The notes under the pieces: generated by a model
The model's input: the letters and a program-made list of their open reading frames with translations, nothing else
Database searches by the model: none
What the model was told of the DNA's origin: nothing
Made by a program: the position numbers and the translations under genes
NCBI RefSeq assembly: GCF_000225525.1
Contig: NZ_AGBF01000008.1
Span: 34,132 to 98,131 of the forward strand
Direction of reading: 5' to 3'
DNA from: Streptomyces zinciresistens K42
GTDB taxonomy: Bacteria; Actinomycetota; Actinomycetes; Streptomycetales; Streptomycetaceae
Length of the DNA: 64,000 nt
In this document: positions 9,430 through 20,401 of the stretch, one piece after another
Numbering within the stretch: the stretch's first letter is position 1
Layout of the letters: every line of letters begins with the position of its first letter

Positions 9430-9550
9430 CTCGGGCTCTTCTCGGGCTCTTCTCGGGCGCCTGTCGGTGCTCTGTCGGTGCCCTTCCCGGTGGCTCCTCC
9501 GTGCCTTTTCGGGCTTCTCTCGGGCTTCTCTCGGGTCTCTCTCCGGGTGC
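9430..9550. repeat. Degenerate tandem repeat, ~11-bp unit, upstream of the lipoprotein gene
   Basis: Runs of CTCGGGCTCTT (9430-9458), CTGTCGGTGCT/C (9461-9482) and CTCGGGCTTCT variants (9508-9550) repeat with a spacing near 11 bases, about one helical turn. It lies 24-144 bases before the lipoprotein start, so it is in the 5' leader or promoter. The rest of 9407-9819 is AT-richer divergent promoter DNA for the lipoprotein and SulP genes. Confidence 0.7.
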
Positions 9551-9819
9551 CGACAGCGCCGTCAAAGTCGCATGAGACAGAGAAGGAATTAGTACGACAA
9601 GCCGACTAATCGACCACATCACTCTCTAGAGGGATTCATTCGTCCATTTGCTCGTAAAGCATATTCCGGACCTTTACTCTGCATTACGATCCGTTTACCG
9701 ATTGTTGCCGCAATCCCGCCGCTGCACGCCGTGACCACACGGCCGCGACCCACTCCTCGCCGAGAAGCGCGGGGACCCCCCACAACCGCGACCGCGCTGC
9801 CCCGGAGGAGACGGGAAAC

Positions 9820-12462
9820 ATGACAGCCTTCGTCCCTGCCCGCACCGACCGCCCCGACCGTGAGAAGCGGTTTCACGAGCCCCACAGCCCGCCGCCGCGC
9901 CGCCGCGGTCTCGCGGGCGCGGACGTGTCCGCCTCCGTCGCGGTCTTCCTGATCGCCCTCCCCCTCTCCCTGGGAATCGCCCTCGCCACCGGCGCACCCC
10001 TCCAGGCCGGCCTGGTCGCCGCGGCCGTCGGCGGCGTCGTCGCCGGGCGGCTCGGCGGGTCCGCGCTCCAGGTCAGCGGCCCCGCGGCCGGACTCACCGT
10101 CGTCACGGCCGAACTCATCCAGCGCTACGGATGGCGTACGACCTGTGCCATCACGGTGCTCGCCGGACTCGCCCAGCTCGGCCTCGGCCTGCTGCGCGTG
10201 GCGCGCACCGCGCTCGCCGTCAGCCCCGCCATCGTGCACGGCATGCTCGCCGGCATCGGTGTCACCATCGCCGTCGCACAGCTGCACATCGTCCTGGGCG
10301 GCACCCCGCGCAGCTCGGTCCTGGAGAACCTGCACGAGCTTCCTGCCCAGTTGGCCGTCGTCCGCCCCGCCGCGATCTCGGTGAGCGTGCTCACGCTCGC
10401 CCTGCTCATGCTCTGGCCACGGCTGCCGGGACGCGCCGGACTCATGCTGCGCAAGGTGCCCGCGCCGCTCGTGGCCGTCGCGGTCGCGACCTCGACCGCC
10501 TCGCTCGCCGGGCTGAGCCTGCCGAAGGTGGACCTGCCGTCGTGGAGCAGTCACGCCCTGGCCTCGCTGCCCGAGGGTCCGGTGCTCGGGCTGGTCGCCG
10601 CCGTGCTGACCATCACGCTGGTGTGCAGCGTGCAGTCGCTGCTCGGCGCGGTCGCCGTGGACAAGCTGGTCGCCGGACGGCCCGAGCTCTCCGCCCGCGT
10701 CGGCCGCTCCGACCTGGACAGGGAGCTGCTCGGGCAGGGTGCAGCCAACGTGGTCTCCGGCACCCTCGGCGGACTGCCGGTCGCCGGCGTGGCCGTGCGC
10801 AGTTCCGCCAATGTCCAAGCGGGTGCCGTCAGCCGGAACTCCACGATGCTGCACGGCGTTCTCGTAGTGATCGCCGCGCTGCTGATGGTCCCGGTCCTGG
10901 AGTTCATCCCGCTCGCCTCGCTCGCCGCCCTGGTGATGGCTGTCGGCATCCAGATGGTGTCCCTGCACCACATCCGCACGGTGACCCGCCATCGCGAAGT
11001 GCTCGTCTACGCCGTCACCACCCTCGGCGTGGTCTTCCTCGGCGTCCTGGAAGGCGTCGCGCTGGGGATCGGCATGGCCGTCGCGGTCGCCCTGCACCGC
11101 CTCACCCGCACCCGCATCACCCACGACGAGAAGGAGGGGGTCCACCACGTCAGAGTGCGAGGGCAGTTGACGTTCCTCGCCGTGCCCCGGCTCAGCCGGG
11201 CCCTGCATCTCGTGCCCCAGGGCGCCCATGCCGTCGTGGAGTTGGACGGGTCGTTCATGGACCACGCGGCCTACGAGTCCTTGCAGGACTGGCAGAACAC
11301 CCAGGCCGCGCACGGCGGCACCGTCGAGCTGGTCGGCCGCAGATCGGGCGTCCGCATCGGTGAGCCGGCGGGAGCGGTGCGACTCCATCTCGACGCGGGG
11401 ACGGCGACGGCCGAGCCGACCGGCTGCCGATGCCACCCCTGGACGCCCTGGCGCAACCACCAGTGCGAGATCCCGCACGCGGACCCGGCCCGCGACACCC
11501 GACCGGGGTGGCGCGAGAAGGGTCCAGGGGCCGAGGACGAGGACGACCACGACAGCACGGGAAGGAGGTCGGCCGACACCGGACGCCCCGCCGCAGCCAC
11601 CGACCCTGCCGACAGGCCGGAAGCCTCCGCGGCGACCGCCACCACCGGCGCCTCCGCCGAACCCACCACACCCGCCGCCCCTGCCGGACCCACGGGCCCC
11701 ACAGACCCCACGAGTCCTGCCCGTCCCGCCCGTCCCGCCGGTCTGTCCGGTGGCGACGGTGACGGAGCCGGTGGTTCCCAGGCGGGCCGGATGAGCGGGC
11801 ACCAACTGGCCCGGGGCATCAGCGCGTTCCAGCGCAACACCGCCCCCCTGGTGCGCGGCGAGCTGGCGCGGCTGGCGCGCGAGGGACAGCAGCCTTCGCA
11901 GCTGTTCCTGACGTGCGCGGACTCACGGCTGGTGACGTCGATGATCACGTCCAGCGGTCCGGGCGACCTGTTCGTCGTGCGCAACGTCGGCAACCTCGTC
12001 CCGCCGCCCGGCCGGGAGAGCGGCGACGACTCGGTGGCGGCGGCCATCGAGTACGCGGTGGACGTGCTGCGGGTGCGGTCCGTCACGGTGTGCGGGCACT
12101 CGGGTTGCGGGGCGATGCAGGCCCTGCTGGCCGCCGAGCCGGACGGCGCGCAGACCCCGCTCCGAAGATGGCTGCGGCACGGGCGGCCCAGTGTGGAGCG
12201 GATGTCCGACGACGGCCGCCCGTGGGCCAGGCTCGCCGGGCGGGCACCGGCCGACGCGGTCGAGCAGCTCTGCCTGACCAACGTGATCCAGCAGCTGGAG
12301 CACCTGCGCGCCCACGAGTCGGTGGCGCGCGCCCTGCGGGCGGGGGCGCTGGCGCTGCACGGGATGTACTTCCACGTGGGTGAGGCACAGGCGTATCTGC
12401 TCACGGAGACGGGCGACGACGAGGTGTTCGACCATGTCGGGGTGGCCGGCCTGTCCGTGTGA
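9820..12462 (+). CDS. SulP anion transporter fused to beta-carbonic anhydrase
   Basis: An 880-residue fusion. Residues about 30-430 form the SulP membrane domain (LAGADVSASVAVFLIALPLSLGIA at its start), 441-510 a STAS domain (VRGQLTFLAVPRL, VVELDGSFMDHAAYES), about 560-650 a Pro/Thr/Ala-rich linker, and 657-880 a beta-class carbonic anhydrase. The zinc ligands and active site look intact: C699-A-D701-S-R703, H760 and C763. Such fusions are known (for example Rv3273 in M. tuberculosis) and probably couple bicarbonate or sulfate transport to CO2 hydration. The gene is divergent from the lipoprotein gene. The linker is unusually long. Confidence 0.93.
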   Translation: MTAFVPARTDRPDREKRFHEPHSPPPRRRGLAGADVSASVAVFLIALPLSLGIALATGAPLQAGLVAAAVGGVVAGRLGGSALQVSGPAAGLTVVTAELIQRYGWRTTCAITVLAGLAQLGLGLLRVARTALAVSPAIVHGMLAGIGVTIAVAQLHIVLGGTPRSSVLENLHELPAQLAVVRPAAISVSVLTLALLMLWPRLPGRAGLMLRKVPAPLVAVAVATSTASLAGLSLPKVDLPSWSSHALASLPEGPVLGLVAAVLTITLVCSVQSLLGAVAVDKLVAGRPELSARVGRSDLDRELLGQGAANVVSGTLGGLPVAGVAVRSSANVQAGAVSRNSTMLHGVLVVIAALLMVPVLEFIPLASLAALVMAVGIQMVSLHHIRTVTRHREVLVYAVTTLGVVFLGVLEGVALGIGMAVAVALHRLTRTRITHDEKEGVHHVRVRGQLTFLAVPRLSRALHLVPQGAHAVVELDGSFMDHAAYESLQDWQNTQAAHGGTVELVGRRSGVRIGEPAGAVRLHLDAGTATAEPTGCRCHPWTPWRNHQCEIPHADPARDTRPGWREKGPGAEDEDDHDSTGRRSADTGRPAAATDPADRPEASAATATTGASAEPTTPAAPAGPTGPTDPTSPARPARPAGLSGGDGDGAGGSQAGRMSGHQLARGISAFQRNTAPLVRGELARLAREGQQPSQLFLTCADSRLVTSMITSSGPGDLFVVRNVGNLVPPPGRESGDDSVAAAIEYAVDVLRVRSVTVCGHSGCGAMQALLAAEPDGAQTPLRRWLRHGRPSVERMSDDGRPWARLAGRAPADAVEQLCLTNVIQQLEHLRAHESVARALRAGALALHGMYFHVGEAQAYLLTETGDDEVFDHVGVAGLSV

Positions 12463-12489
12463 GACGGCGGGGGAGGGAGACGGAGGTGT

Positions 12490-12511
12490 GGCCCCGCCCC
12501 GGTGCGGGGCC
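12490..12511 (+). terminator. Probable terminator hairpin after the SulP-CA gene
   Basis: An 8-bp perfect GC stem (GGCCCCGC/GCGGGGCC) with a 6-base loop, 28 bases after the stop. It has no U-tract, as is common in Streptomyces. The remaining bases up to 12807 hold no convincing gene; the acsA promoter is expected there. Confidence 0.5.
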
Positions 12512-12807
12512 GCGTGCCGTCGCGGGGTCGCGCCTCGCCGAGCCGCCCGTCGCGGGACCCGCGCCGTACGGCCCCCGGGGGCGATCCGTGTCGCGGCCGG
12601 ACCCGGCAGGGAAGGGGAAAGGAGTCGCAGACCTGAACCGCGCCCGTCCGGCGTCCGTGGGAACGAGTGACCGCGGCGACAGAAGCAGCTCAGGACCCGT
12701 TGCCCGACAGGTCTAAACCAATTTTCCGCCGACCCTTGTCATCGGGCCCCCCGGTCTGATGAGCTGTGGCCTGGGACACAACGGACACCCTGGGAAAGGG
12801 AGATGTC

Positions 12808-14763
<1,956 letters not shown>

Positions 14764-14775
14764 GGACGGCCCCGA

Positions 14776-14808
14776 GGGCATCCGGCGCCGGTGGCGCGCC
14801 GGATGCCC
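14776..14808 (+). terminator. Terminator after acsA
   Basis: A 12-bp perfect stem (GGGCATCCGGCG/CGCCGGATGCCC) with a 9-base loop, 13 bases after the acsA stop. No U-tract. Confidence 0.75.
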
Positions 14809-14855
14809 CGCCGTGCGTACGGCGGACGGGAACGGATGCGGCCCGCCGCGCCACC

Positions 14856-14878
14856 AGGTAAACTCGCTTAGGTAAACT
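14856..14878. promoter_or_regulatory. Direct repeat AGGTAAACT x2 upstream of nhaA
   Basis: Two exact copies of AGGTAAACT start 14 bases apart in an AT-rich island about 85-105 bases before nhaA. The second continues into CTAACC, giving an imperfect dyad around TTAGGT...ACC. It probably is a regulator site or promoter element. It does not match the DtxR/DmdR iron box well. Confidence 0.4.
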
Positions 14879-14961
14879 AACCAAAACGCGTGATCCTCAG
14901 GTGCGCCGGGAAGTCTGGTCGGCAGTTTTTTCGTCCTGCCCACCGACCGGAGGTCTCCCCC

Positions 14962-16401
14962 GTGGCCGCGCCCCGCACCCCCGCCACCGCACGCAAGGTC
15001 CTCGGCCGGCTGTCCCTGCCGGAGCGGACGTACGTCGCGGACGCGCTGCGCACCGAGACCGTCGGCGGCGTGCTCCTGCTGGTGGCCGCCGTCGCCGCGC
15101 TCATCTGGGCCAACGTCCCCGCGCTCAAGGACAGTTACGAGGCCGTCAGCGACTTCCACCTCGGCCCCGCCGCCCTCGGCCTCGACCTGTCGATCCAGTA
15201 CTGGGCCGCCAGCGGACTCCTCTCGCTCTTCTTCTTCGTCGCCGGAATCGAGCTCAAGCGCGAACTGGTGGCCGGCGACCTCAAGGACCCGAAGGCGGCC
15301 GCCCTTCCGGTCGCCGCCGCGCTCTGCGGCATGGCGGTACCCGCGCTGGTCTACACGCTCACCAACGTGAGCCAGGGCGGCTCGCTCGCCGGCTGGGCCG
15401 TCCCGACCGCCACCGACATCGCCTTCGCGCTGGCCGTACTGGCCGTCATCGGCACCTCGCTGCCCAGCGCCCTGCGCGCGTTCCTGCTGACGCTCGCCGT
15501 CGTCGACGACATGCTCGCAATCCTGATCATCGCGGTCTTCTTCACCTCCGACCTGAACTTCGCCGCGCTCGGCGGTGCCGCCGCCTGCCTGGCACTCTTC
15601 TGGTTCCTGCTGCGCGCGGGCGTACGCGGCTGGTACGTGTACGTCCCGCTGGCCCTGGTGATCTGGGCGCTGATGTACAACAGCGGCGTGCACGCCACCA
15701 TCGCGGGCGTGGCGATGGGCCTGATGCTGCGCTGCACCCGGCGCGAGGGCGAGCAGCAGAGCCCCGGTGAGCGCATCGAACACCTCGTGCGCCCCCTGTC
15801 GGCCGGTCTGGCGGTGCCGTTGTTCGCGCTGTTCAGCGCCGGTGTGGCGGTCTCCGGCGGGGCGCTCGGCGAGGTGTTCACCCAGCCCGAGACGCTGGGT
15901 GTGGTCCTCGGCCTGGTGGTCGGCAAGACACTCGGCATCTTCGGCGGCACCTGGCTGACGGCACGCTTCACCCGGGCCTCGCTGAGCGAGGAGCTGAAGT
16001 GGGCCGACGTGTTCGCCGTGGCGACCCTCGCCGGCATCGGCTTCACCGTCTCCCTCCTCATCGGCGAACTCGCCTTCGCCGGCCGGGCCGCGCTGACCGA
16101 CGAGGTGAAGGCCGCCGTCCTGCTCGGCTCGCTCATCGCGGCGACCACGGCGACCGTGCTGCTGAAGATCCGCAACGCCGAGTACCGCTCGCTGGTCGAG
16201 GCCGAGGACCGCGACGAGGACGCGGACGGCATCCCGGACATCTACGAGCAGGACGAGCCGGAGTACCACCTGCGGATGGCCGCCCTGCACGAGCGCAAGG
16301 CCGCCGAGCACCGCCGGCTCGCCGAGGAGAAACGCGCCGCGCGCCACGCGCTTGCCGAAGTGACGGGCAGGGCAGGCGAGGAGGGGCACCGTCGGGCATG
16401 A
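14962..16401 (+). CDS. nhaA: Na+/H+ antiporter NhaA
   Basis: A 479-residue sodium/proton antiporter of the inner membrane. GTG 14962 has CGGAGG upstream. Family hallmarks are LFFFVAGIELKREL, VPTATDIAFALAVLAV and LTLAVVDDMLAILIIAVFF, the last with the paired Asp residues used for ion transport. The C-terminus beyond the transmembrane part is extended (about 60 residues), highly charged and probably cytosolic. It precedes the holin-like gene by 78 bases. Confidence 0.95.
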   Translation: MAAPRTPATARKVLGRLSLPERTYVADALRTETVGGVLLLVAAVAALIWANVPALKDSYEAVSDFHLGPAALGLDLSIQYWAASGLLSLFFFVAGIELKRELVAGDLKDPKAAALPVAAALCGMAVPALVYTLTNVSQGGSLAGWAVPTATDIAFALAVLAVIGTSLPSALRAFLLTLAVVDDMLAILIIAVFFTSDLNFAALGGAAACLALFWFLLRAGVRGWYVYVPLALVIWALMYNSGVHATIAGVAMGLMLRCTRREGEQQSPGERIEHLVRPLSAGLAVPLFALFSAGVAVSGGALGEVFTQPETLGVVLGLVVGKTLGIFGGTWLTARFTRASLSEELKWADVFAVATLAGIGFTVSLLIGELAFAGRAALTDEVKAAVLLGSLIAATTATVLLKIRNAEYRSLVEAEDRDEDADGIPDIYEQDEPEYHLRMAALHERKAAEHRRLAEEKRAARHALAEVTGRAGEEGHRRA

Positions 16402-16479
16402 TCTGACGGGACGGTACAAAAGACGGAACCGTACTCGGTCAGACACAAGACGGAACCGAACACGACGAGGGAGACCGCG

Positions 16480-16977
16480 ATGAGCGCACCCGACGGCAGC
16501 CCGGTCGGCGCCGAACGCAGCATCGGACAGCTGTTCGCCTCGGCGACGACCGACTTGTCGGCACTGGTGCACGACGAGATCGCGCTGGCCAAGGCGCAGC
16601 TGAAGCAGGACGTCAAGCGCGGCGCGACGAGCGGCGGGGCGTTCTCGCTGGCCGGTGCCGTACTGGTGTTCTCCCTGCCGATGCTGAACTTCGCCCTCGC
16701 GTACGGCATCAGGACCTGGAGCAACTGGAACCTCGCGATCTGCTTCCTGCTGTCCTTCGCCGCGAACGTCCTCGTCGCCGCGGTGCTGGCGCTGATCGGC
16801 GTCGTCTTCGCGAAGAAGGCCAAGAAGGGCAAGGGCCCGCAGAAGGTCGCGGCCTCCGTGAAGGAGTCGGCGGGCGTCCTGCAGAACGCCAAGCCCCACC
16901 CGCGCCCCGTGACCAAGCCCGAGCTGGAGGACCGTGCGCCCGCGGCCATCGAGGCTGTGGCACGCTCGTCGTCATGA
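16480..16977 (+). CDS. Actinobacterial holin-superfamily III / DUF1469-like membrane protein
   Basis: A 165-residue protein with an N-terminal amphipathic helix (SALVHDEIALAKAQLKQDVK), two membrane helices (AFSLAGAVLVFSLPMLNFALAY and the CFLLSFAANVLVAAVLALIG region), then a Lys-rich tail. The pattern matches the phage-holin-like family widespread in actinobacterial chromosomes; no lysis role is implied. The start has GAGGGAGA upstream. Its stop overlaps the next start (ATGA), so the hydrolase is translationally coupled. Confidence 0.85.
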   Translation: MSAPDGSPVGAERSIGQLFASATTDLSALVHDEIALAKAQLKQDVKRGATSGGAFSLAGAVLVFSLPMLNFALAYGIRTWSNWNLAICFLLSFAANVLVAAVLALIGVVFAKKAKKGKGPQKVAASVKESAGVLQNAKPHPRPVTKPELEDRAPAAIEAVARSSS

Positions 16978-17915
16978 CGGATCCCGCCGCCCCCGCGGCC
17001 CAGCCCCCTTCCTCGGTCGTACGACTGGACGGTCCCTGGACCCACCGGGACGTGGCCGCCAACGGCGCGCGCTTCCACATCGCCGAGATGGGCGACGGGC
17101 CGCTGGTGCTGCTGCTGCACGGCTTCCCCCAGTTCTGGTGGGCCTGGCGGCACCAGCTCCCCGCCCTCGCCGACGCGGGTTTCCGGGCCGTCGCCATGGA
17201 CCTGCGCGGCGTCGGCGGCAGCGACCGCACCCCGCGCGGCTACGACCCGGCCAACCTCGCCCTCGACGTCACCGGCGTGATCCGCTCCCTGGGCGAGCCC
17301 GACGCCGCGCTGGTCGGCCACGACCTGGGCGGATATCTGGCGTGGACGGCGGCCGCGATGCGCCCCAAGCTCGTACGGCGGCTCGCGGTGGCGTCCATGC
17401 CGCACCCCCGGCGCTGGCGCTCGGCGATGCTCTCCGACGTCAAGCAGACCAGTGCGAGTTCCTACATCTGGGGGTTCCAGCGGCCCTGGATCCCCGAGCG
17501 CCGGCTCATGGCCGACGACGGTGCGCTGGTGGGCCGGCTGATCCGCGACTGGTCCGGCCCGCGGCTGCCGGACGACGACGCGGTGGAGACGTACCGCCGC
17601 GCGATCCGCATCCCCTCCACGGCGCACTGCTCGATCGAGCCGTACCGCTGGATGGTGCGCTCCCTCGCCCGCCCCGACGGCATCCAGTTCAACCGCCGGA
17701 TGAAGCGGCCGGTCCGGGTGCCGACGCTGCATCTGCACGGATCGCTGGACCCCGTACAGCGCACCCGCAGCGCGGCGGGCTCCGGGGAGTACGTCGAAGC
17801 GCCTTACCGCTGGCGGCTGTTCGACGGTCTCGGGCACTTCCCGCACGAGGAGGACCCGGTGGCGTTCTCCACCGAACTCATCAACTGGCTGAAGGATCCC
17901 GAACCCGATCGGTGA
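16974..17915 (+). CDS. Alpha/beta hydrolase, epoxide-hydrolase-like
   Basis: A 313-residue alpha/beta-hydrolase. It shows the HGFPQFWWAW oxyanion motif, the nucleophile elbow VGHDLGGYLAW with Asp nucleophile (the epoxide-hydrolase form), and the late GLGHFPHEE with the catalytic His. The substrate is unknown. It is coupled to the holin-like gene; the same pair occurs before marP in relatives, which suggests an envelope-linked or detoxification role by context only. Confidence 0.9.
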   Translation: MTDPAAPAAQPPSSVVRLDGPWTHRDVAANGARFHIAEMGDGPLVLLLHGFPQFWWAWRHQLPALADAGFRAVAMDLRGVGGSDRTPRGYDPANLALDVTGVIRSLGEPDAALVGHDLGGYLAWTAAAMRPKLVRRLAVASMPHPRRWRSAMLSDVKQTSASSYIWGFQRPWIPERRLMADDGALVGRLIRDWSGPRLPDDDAVETYRRAIRIPSTAHCSIEPYRWMVRSLARPDGIQFNRRMKRPVRVPTLHLHGSLDPVQRTRSAAGSGEYVEAPYRWRLFDGLGHFPHEEDPVAFSTELINWLKDPEPDR

Positions 17916-17963
17916 CCGTTCCGGCGCCCCCGGCATGCGGAACTGAACACGCGTACTACGAAC

Positions 17964-17992
17964 GGCCAATTGCCTGGCGCATAGGCCAATTG
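17964..17992. promoter_or_regulatory. Direct repeat GGCCAATTG x2
   Basis: Two exact copies of GGCCAATTG start 20 bases apart, about two helical turns; each contains the palindrome CAATTG. They lie in the gap between the hydrolase and marP genes, 50-80 bases before a small open frame at 18043. Probable operator of an unknown regulator. Confidence 0.4.
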
Positions 17993-18042
17993 GGGCCCTC
18001 GGCGGAGGTTATCGACCTTTGGGCGGGGGCAGACGTCGGTGT

Positions 18043-18225
18043 ATGGGCTGGACGCACGACTACAGTGACGCAGCACGCAATCGCCGCTCGGCCAATGGGC
18101 TGAGCCCCCACCAGCGAGGCAGCACCCCGCAGACGGCGGGCGCCGATCTCCGCGTGGGCATTCCGCGTATCCTCCGCCGCCGGGCCCGCTGGGTCTCGGT
18201 ACGACTGCGCCACCCGCGCGGCTGA
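18043..18225 (+). CDS. Possible small basic protein, unknown
   Basis: A 60-codon frame beginning MGWTHDYSDAARNRRS. It is basic (many Arg) and ends before a short gap to the convergent marP gene. The only ribosome-site candidate is a loose GGGCGGGGGCAG. I do not recognise a family. Support is the direct repeat just upstream and lack of another explanation for this gap; it may be spurious. Confidence 0.3.
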   Translation: MGWTHDYSDAARNRRSANGLSPHQRGSTPQTAGADLRVGIPRILRRRARWVSVRLRHPRG

Positions 18226-18313
18226 CGGGCCGCCGGCTCCCCCACCCTCGCCCGCCCCGGCTCGGGGCCGGTGCCGGGGAAGGTCGAGCCGGTGAACCCT
18301 CCCGGTCACGGCA

Positions 18314-19513
18314 CTACATGGCACAGCTGTCGCTGTCCACCTGCTGGTTGGCGGTACGGCCCTTGGCGATGTCCTCGCGGATCTCGTCGGCGGTCAGCGC
18401 GTAGCCGGTGTCGGCGTCGTCGAGGGACTTGGCGAACACCACGCCGTAGACCTTGCCCTCGGGCGTGAGCAGCGGGCCGCCGGAGTTGCCCTGCCGCACG
18501 GTCGCGAACAGGGAGTAGACGTCGCGCCGCACGGTGCCGCGGTGGTAGATGTCGGGGCCGTTGGCCGGCAGGCGCCCGCGCACGCGCGCGGCGCGCACGT
18601 CGTACGAGCCGTTCTCCGGGAAGCCCGCGATGATCGCGCCGTCGCCGCTGCGGGCGCCGGTCGCGGTGAACCGCAGTACGGGGGCCTGGAGATCGGGCAC
18701 GTCGAGCACCGCGATGTCGCGCTTCCAGTCGTACAGGACGACCGTCGCGTCGTACCTCCTGCCCTCGCCGCCTATCTGGACGGTCGGTTCGTCGACGCCG
18801 CCGACGACATGCGCGTTGGTCATCACCCGGCGCTGCGCGAAGACGAAGCCCGAGCCCTCCAGCACCTTGCCGCAACTGGTCGCCGTGCCCACGACCTTGA
18901 CGATGGACCGCTGCGCGCGGGTGGCGACCGGGCTGCCCGCGAGGGCGGGGTCGGGGGGCTGGACCTCGTTGATGGGCTCGTTCGAGAACGGGCTGAAGAC
19001 CTGCGGGAAGCCGTTCTGCGCGAGGACGGAGGAGAAGTCCGCGAACCAGGTGTCCGCCTGGGCCGGCAGCGCCCGCGCGACACCGAGCAGCACCTTGGAG
19101 TTGCGGACCTCCTTGCCGAGCGTCGGCAGCGTCGTGCCCGCGAGGGCCGAGCCGATGAGCCAGGCCACCAGGAGCATCGCGACGACGTTGACCAGGGCGC
19201 CGCCCGTGGCGTCCAGGGCGCGGGCCGGGGACCAGGTGATGTACCGGCGCAGCTTGCTGCCCAGATGGGTGGTCAGGGCCTGGCCGACGGAGGCGCAGAC
19301 GATGACGACGACGACCGCGACGACCGCGGCCGTCGTGCTCACCTCGGCGTTGTCGGTGAGGGCGTCCCAGATGACCGGCAGGAGGTACACCGCGACCAGC
19401 CCGCCGCCGAGGAAGCCGATCACCGACAGGATGCCGACGACGAAACCCTGGCGGTAGCCCACGATCGCGAACCACACGGCGGCGACCAGCAACAGGATGT
19501 CCAGCACGTTCAC
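18314..19513 (-). CDS. MarP-like membrane-anchored periplasmic serine protease
   Basis: A 399-residue protein with an N-terminal CvpA/colicin-V-like four-helix membrane part (residues 1-140), a linker, and a chymotrypsin-like protease from about 190. The triad is visible: His near 235 in TNAHVVGG, Asp near 266 in KRDIAVLDV and Ser near 344 in QGNSGGPL. These positions nearly coincide with those known for mycobacterial MarP (Rv3671c), needed for acid and oxidative resistance. A Cys pair (TATSCGKV and the C-terminal SDSCAM) could form a disulfide outside the membrane. Confidence 0.93.
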   Translation of the reverse strand: MNVLDILLLVAAVWFAIVGYRQGFVVGILSVIGFLGGGLVAVYLLPVIWDALTDNAEVSTTAAVVAVVVVIVCASVGQALTTHLGSKLRRYITWSPARALDATGGALVNVVAMLLVAWLIGSALAGTTLPTLGKEVRNSKVLLGVARALPAQADTWFADFSSVLAQNGFPQVFSPFSNEPINEVQPPDPALAGSPVATRAQRSIVKVVGTATSCGKVLEGSGFVFAQRRVMTNAHVVGGVDEPTVQIGGEGRRYDATVVLYDWKRDIAVLDVPDLQAPVLRFTATGARSGDGAIIAGFPENGSYDVRAARVRGRLPANGPDIYHRGTVRRDVYSLFATVRQGNSGGPLLTPEGKVYGVVFAKSLDDADTGYALTADEIREDIAKGRTANQQVDSDSCAM

Positions 19514-19572
19514 CGTGTTCTAGCCTCGCCTCATCACGCTTCGCTCACCGGGGGTGGTTCGTGCACACCCTG

Positions 19573-20268
19573 TCATGACCGCCAGTCGAGCGGGACCTGC
19601 TTCCCCCGGTCCCACGGGCGCTCCCACCCCGAGAAATGCAGCAGACGGTCGATCACACCGGCCGTGAACCCCCAGACAAGGGCCGATTCGACCAGGAATG
19701 CCGGACCCCGGTGGCCGCTGGGATGGACGGTGGTGGCGCGGTTGTCCGGATTCGTGAGATCCGCCACGGGGACGGTGAACACGCGTGCCGTCTCGTTCGG
19801 ATCGACGACGTCGACCGGGCTCGGCTCGCGCCACCAGCCCAGCACCGGTGTCACCACGAAACCGCTCACGGGGATGTAGAGCCTGGGCAGCACTCCGAAG
19901 AGCTGGACCCCGCTCGGATCGAGCCCGGTCTCCTCCTCGGCCTCGCGCAGGGCGGCCCGCAGCGGCCCGTCCGCCTGCGGGTCGCCGTCCTCGGCGTCGA
20001 GGGCGCCGCCCGGGAACGCGGGCTGCCCGGCGTGCGAGCGCAGCGAACTCGCCCGCTCCATCAACAGCAGCTCGGGCCCCCGCTCGCCCTCCCCGAAGAG
20101 GACCAGGACGGCGGACTGGCGCCCCGCGCCGCTCTCCGGCGGCAGGAAGCGGCTCAGCTGGATCGGCTCGACCGTCTCGACGACCCGCGCCACCGGCTCC
20201 AGCCAGTCCGGCAGCCCGTCCTTGCTCAGTACCACCGGCCCGTCCCGCGTGTCGCTCGCCCGTGTCAT
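19573..20268 (-). CDS. NUDIX hydrolase (CoA pyrophosphatase-like)
   Basis: A 231-residue NUDIX enzyme. The box reads GGALDAEDGDPQ... then AALREAEEETGLDP, with the REAEEETG metal-binding core intact, and SHAGQPAFPGG before it, the form typical of CoA/acyl-CoA diphosphatases. ATG 20268 has GGGGGTG upstream. It lies between marP and nth on the same strand, as Rv3672c does in M. tuberculosis, so co-expression is likely. Confidence 0.9.
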   Translation of the reverse strand: MTRASDTRDGPVVLSKDGLPDWLEPVARVVETVEPIQLSRFLPPESGAGRQSAVLVLFGEGERGPELLLMERASSLRSHAGQPAFPGGALDAEDGDPQADGPLRAALREAEEETGLDPSGVQLFGVLPRLYIPVSGFVVTPVLGWWREPSPVDVVDPNETARVFTVPVADLTNPDNRATTVHPSGHRGPAFLVESALVWGFTAGVIDRLLHFSGWERPWDRGKQVPLDWRS

Positions 20269-20401
20269 CGCCACCCCCGTCGTCCTGCCCCGTCCAACGC
20301 CCGGCGGCACCGGGATCGTTCCGAAGGAGCGCTCAAGGCGCCGGGGGTGGTACACCCGCCCGGCGCGCGCCGGTGTGCCGCGGGACCCCGGGCCGGCCCC
20401 G

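Noticed and set aside
12459..12716. 85-codon frame overlapping the SulP-CA stop (GTGA)
   Set aside because: Arg/Gly/Pro-rich without any motif and crosses the terminator hairpin at 12490.
14868..14886. Possible DtxR/DmdR iron box (TTAGGTAAACTAACC)
   Set aside because: Only the left half matches the iron-box consensus and spacing is short by a base or more; kept only as a generic repeat.
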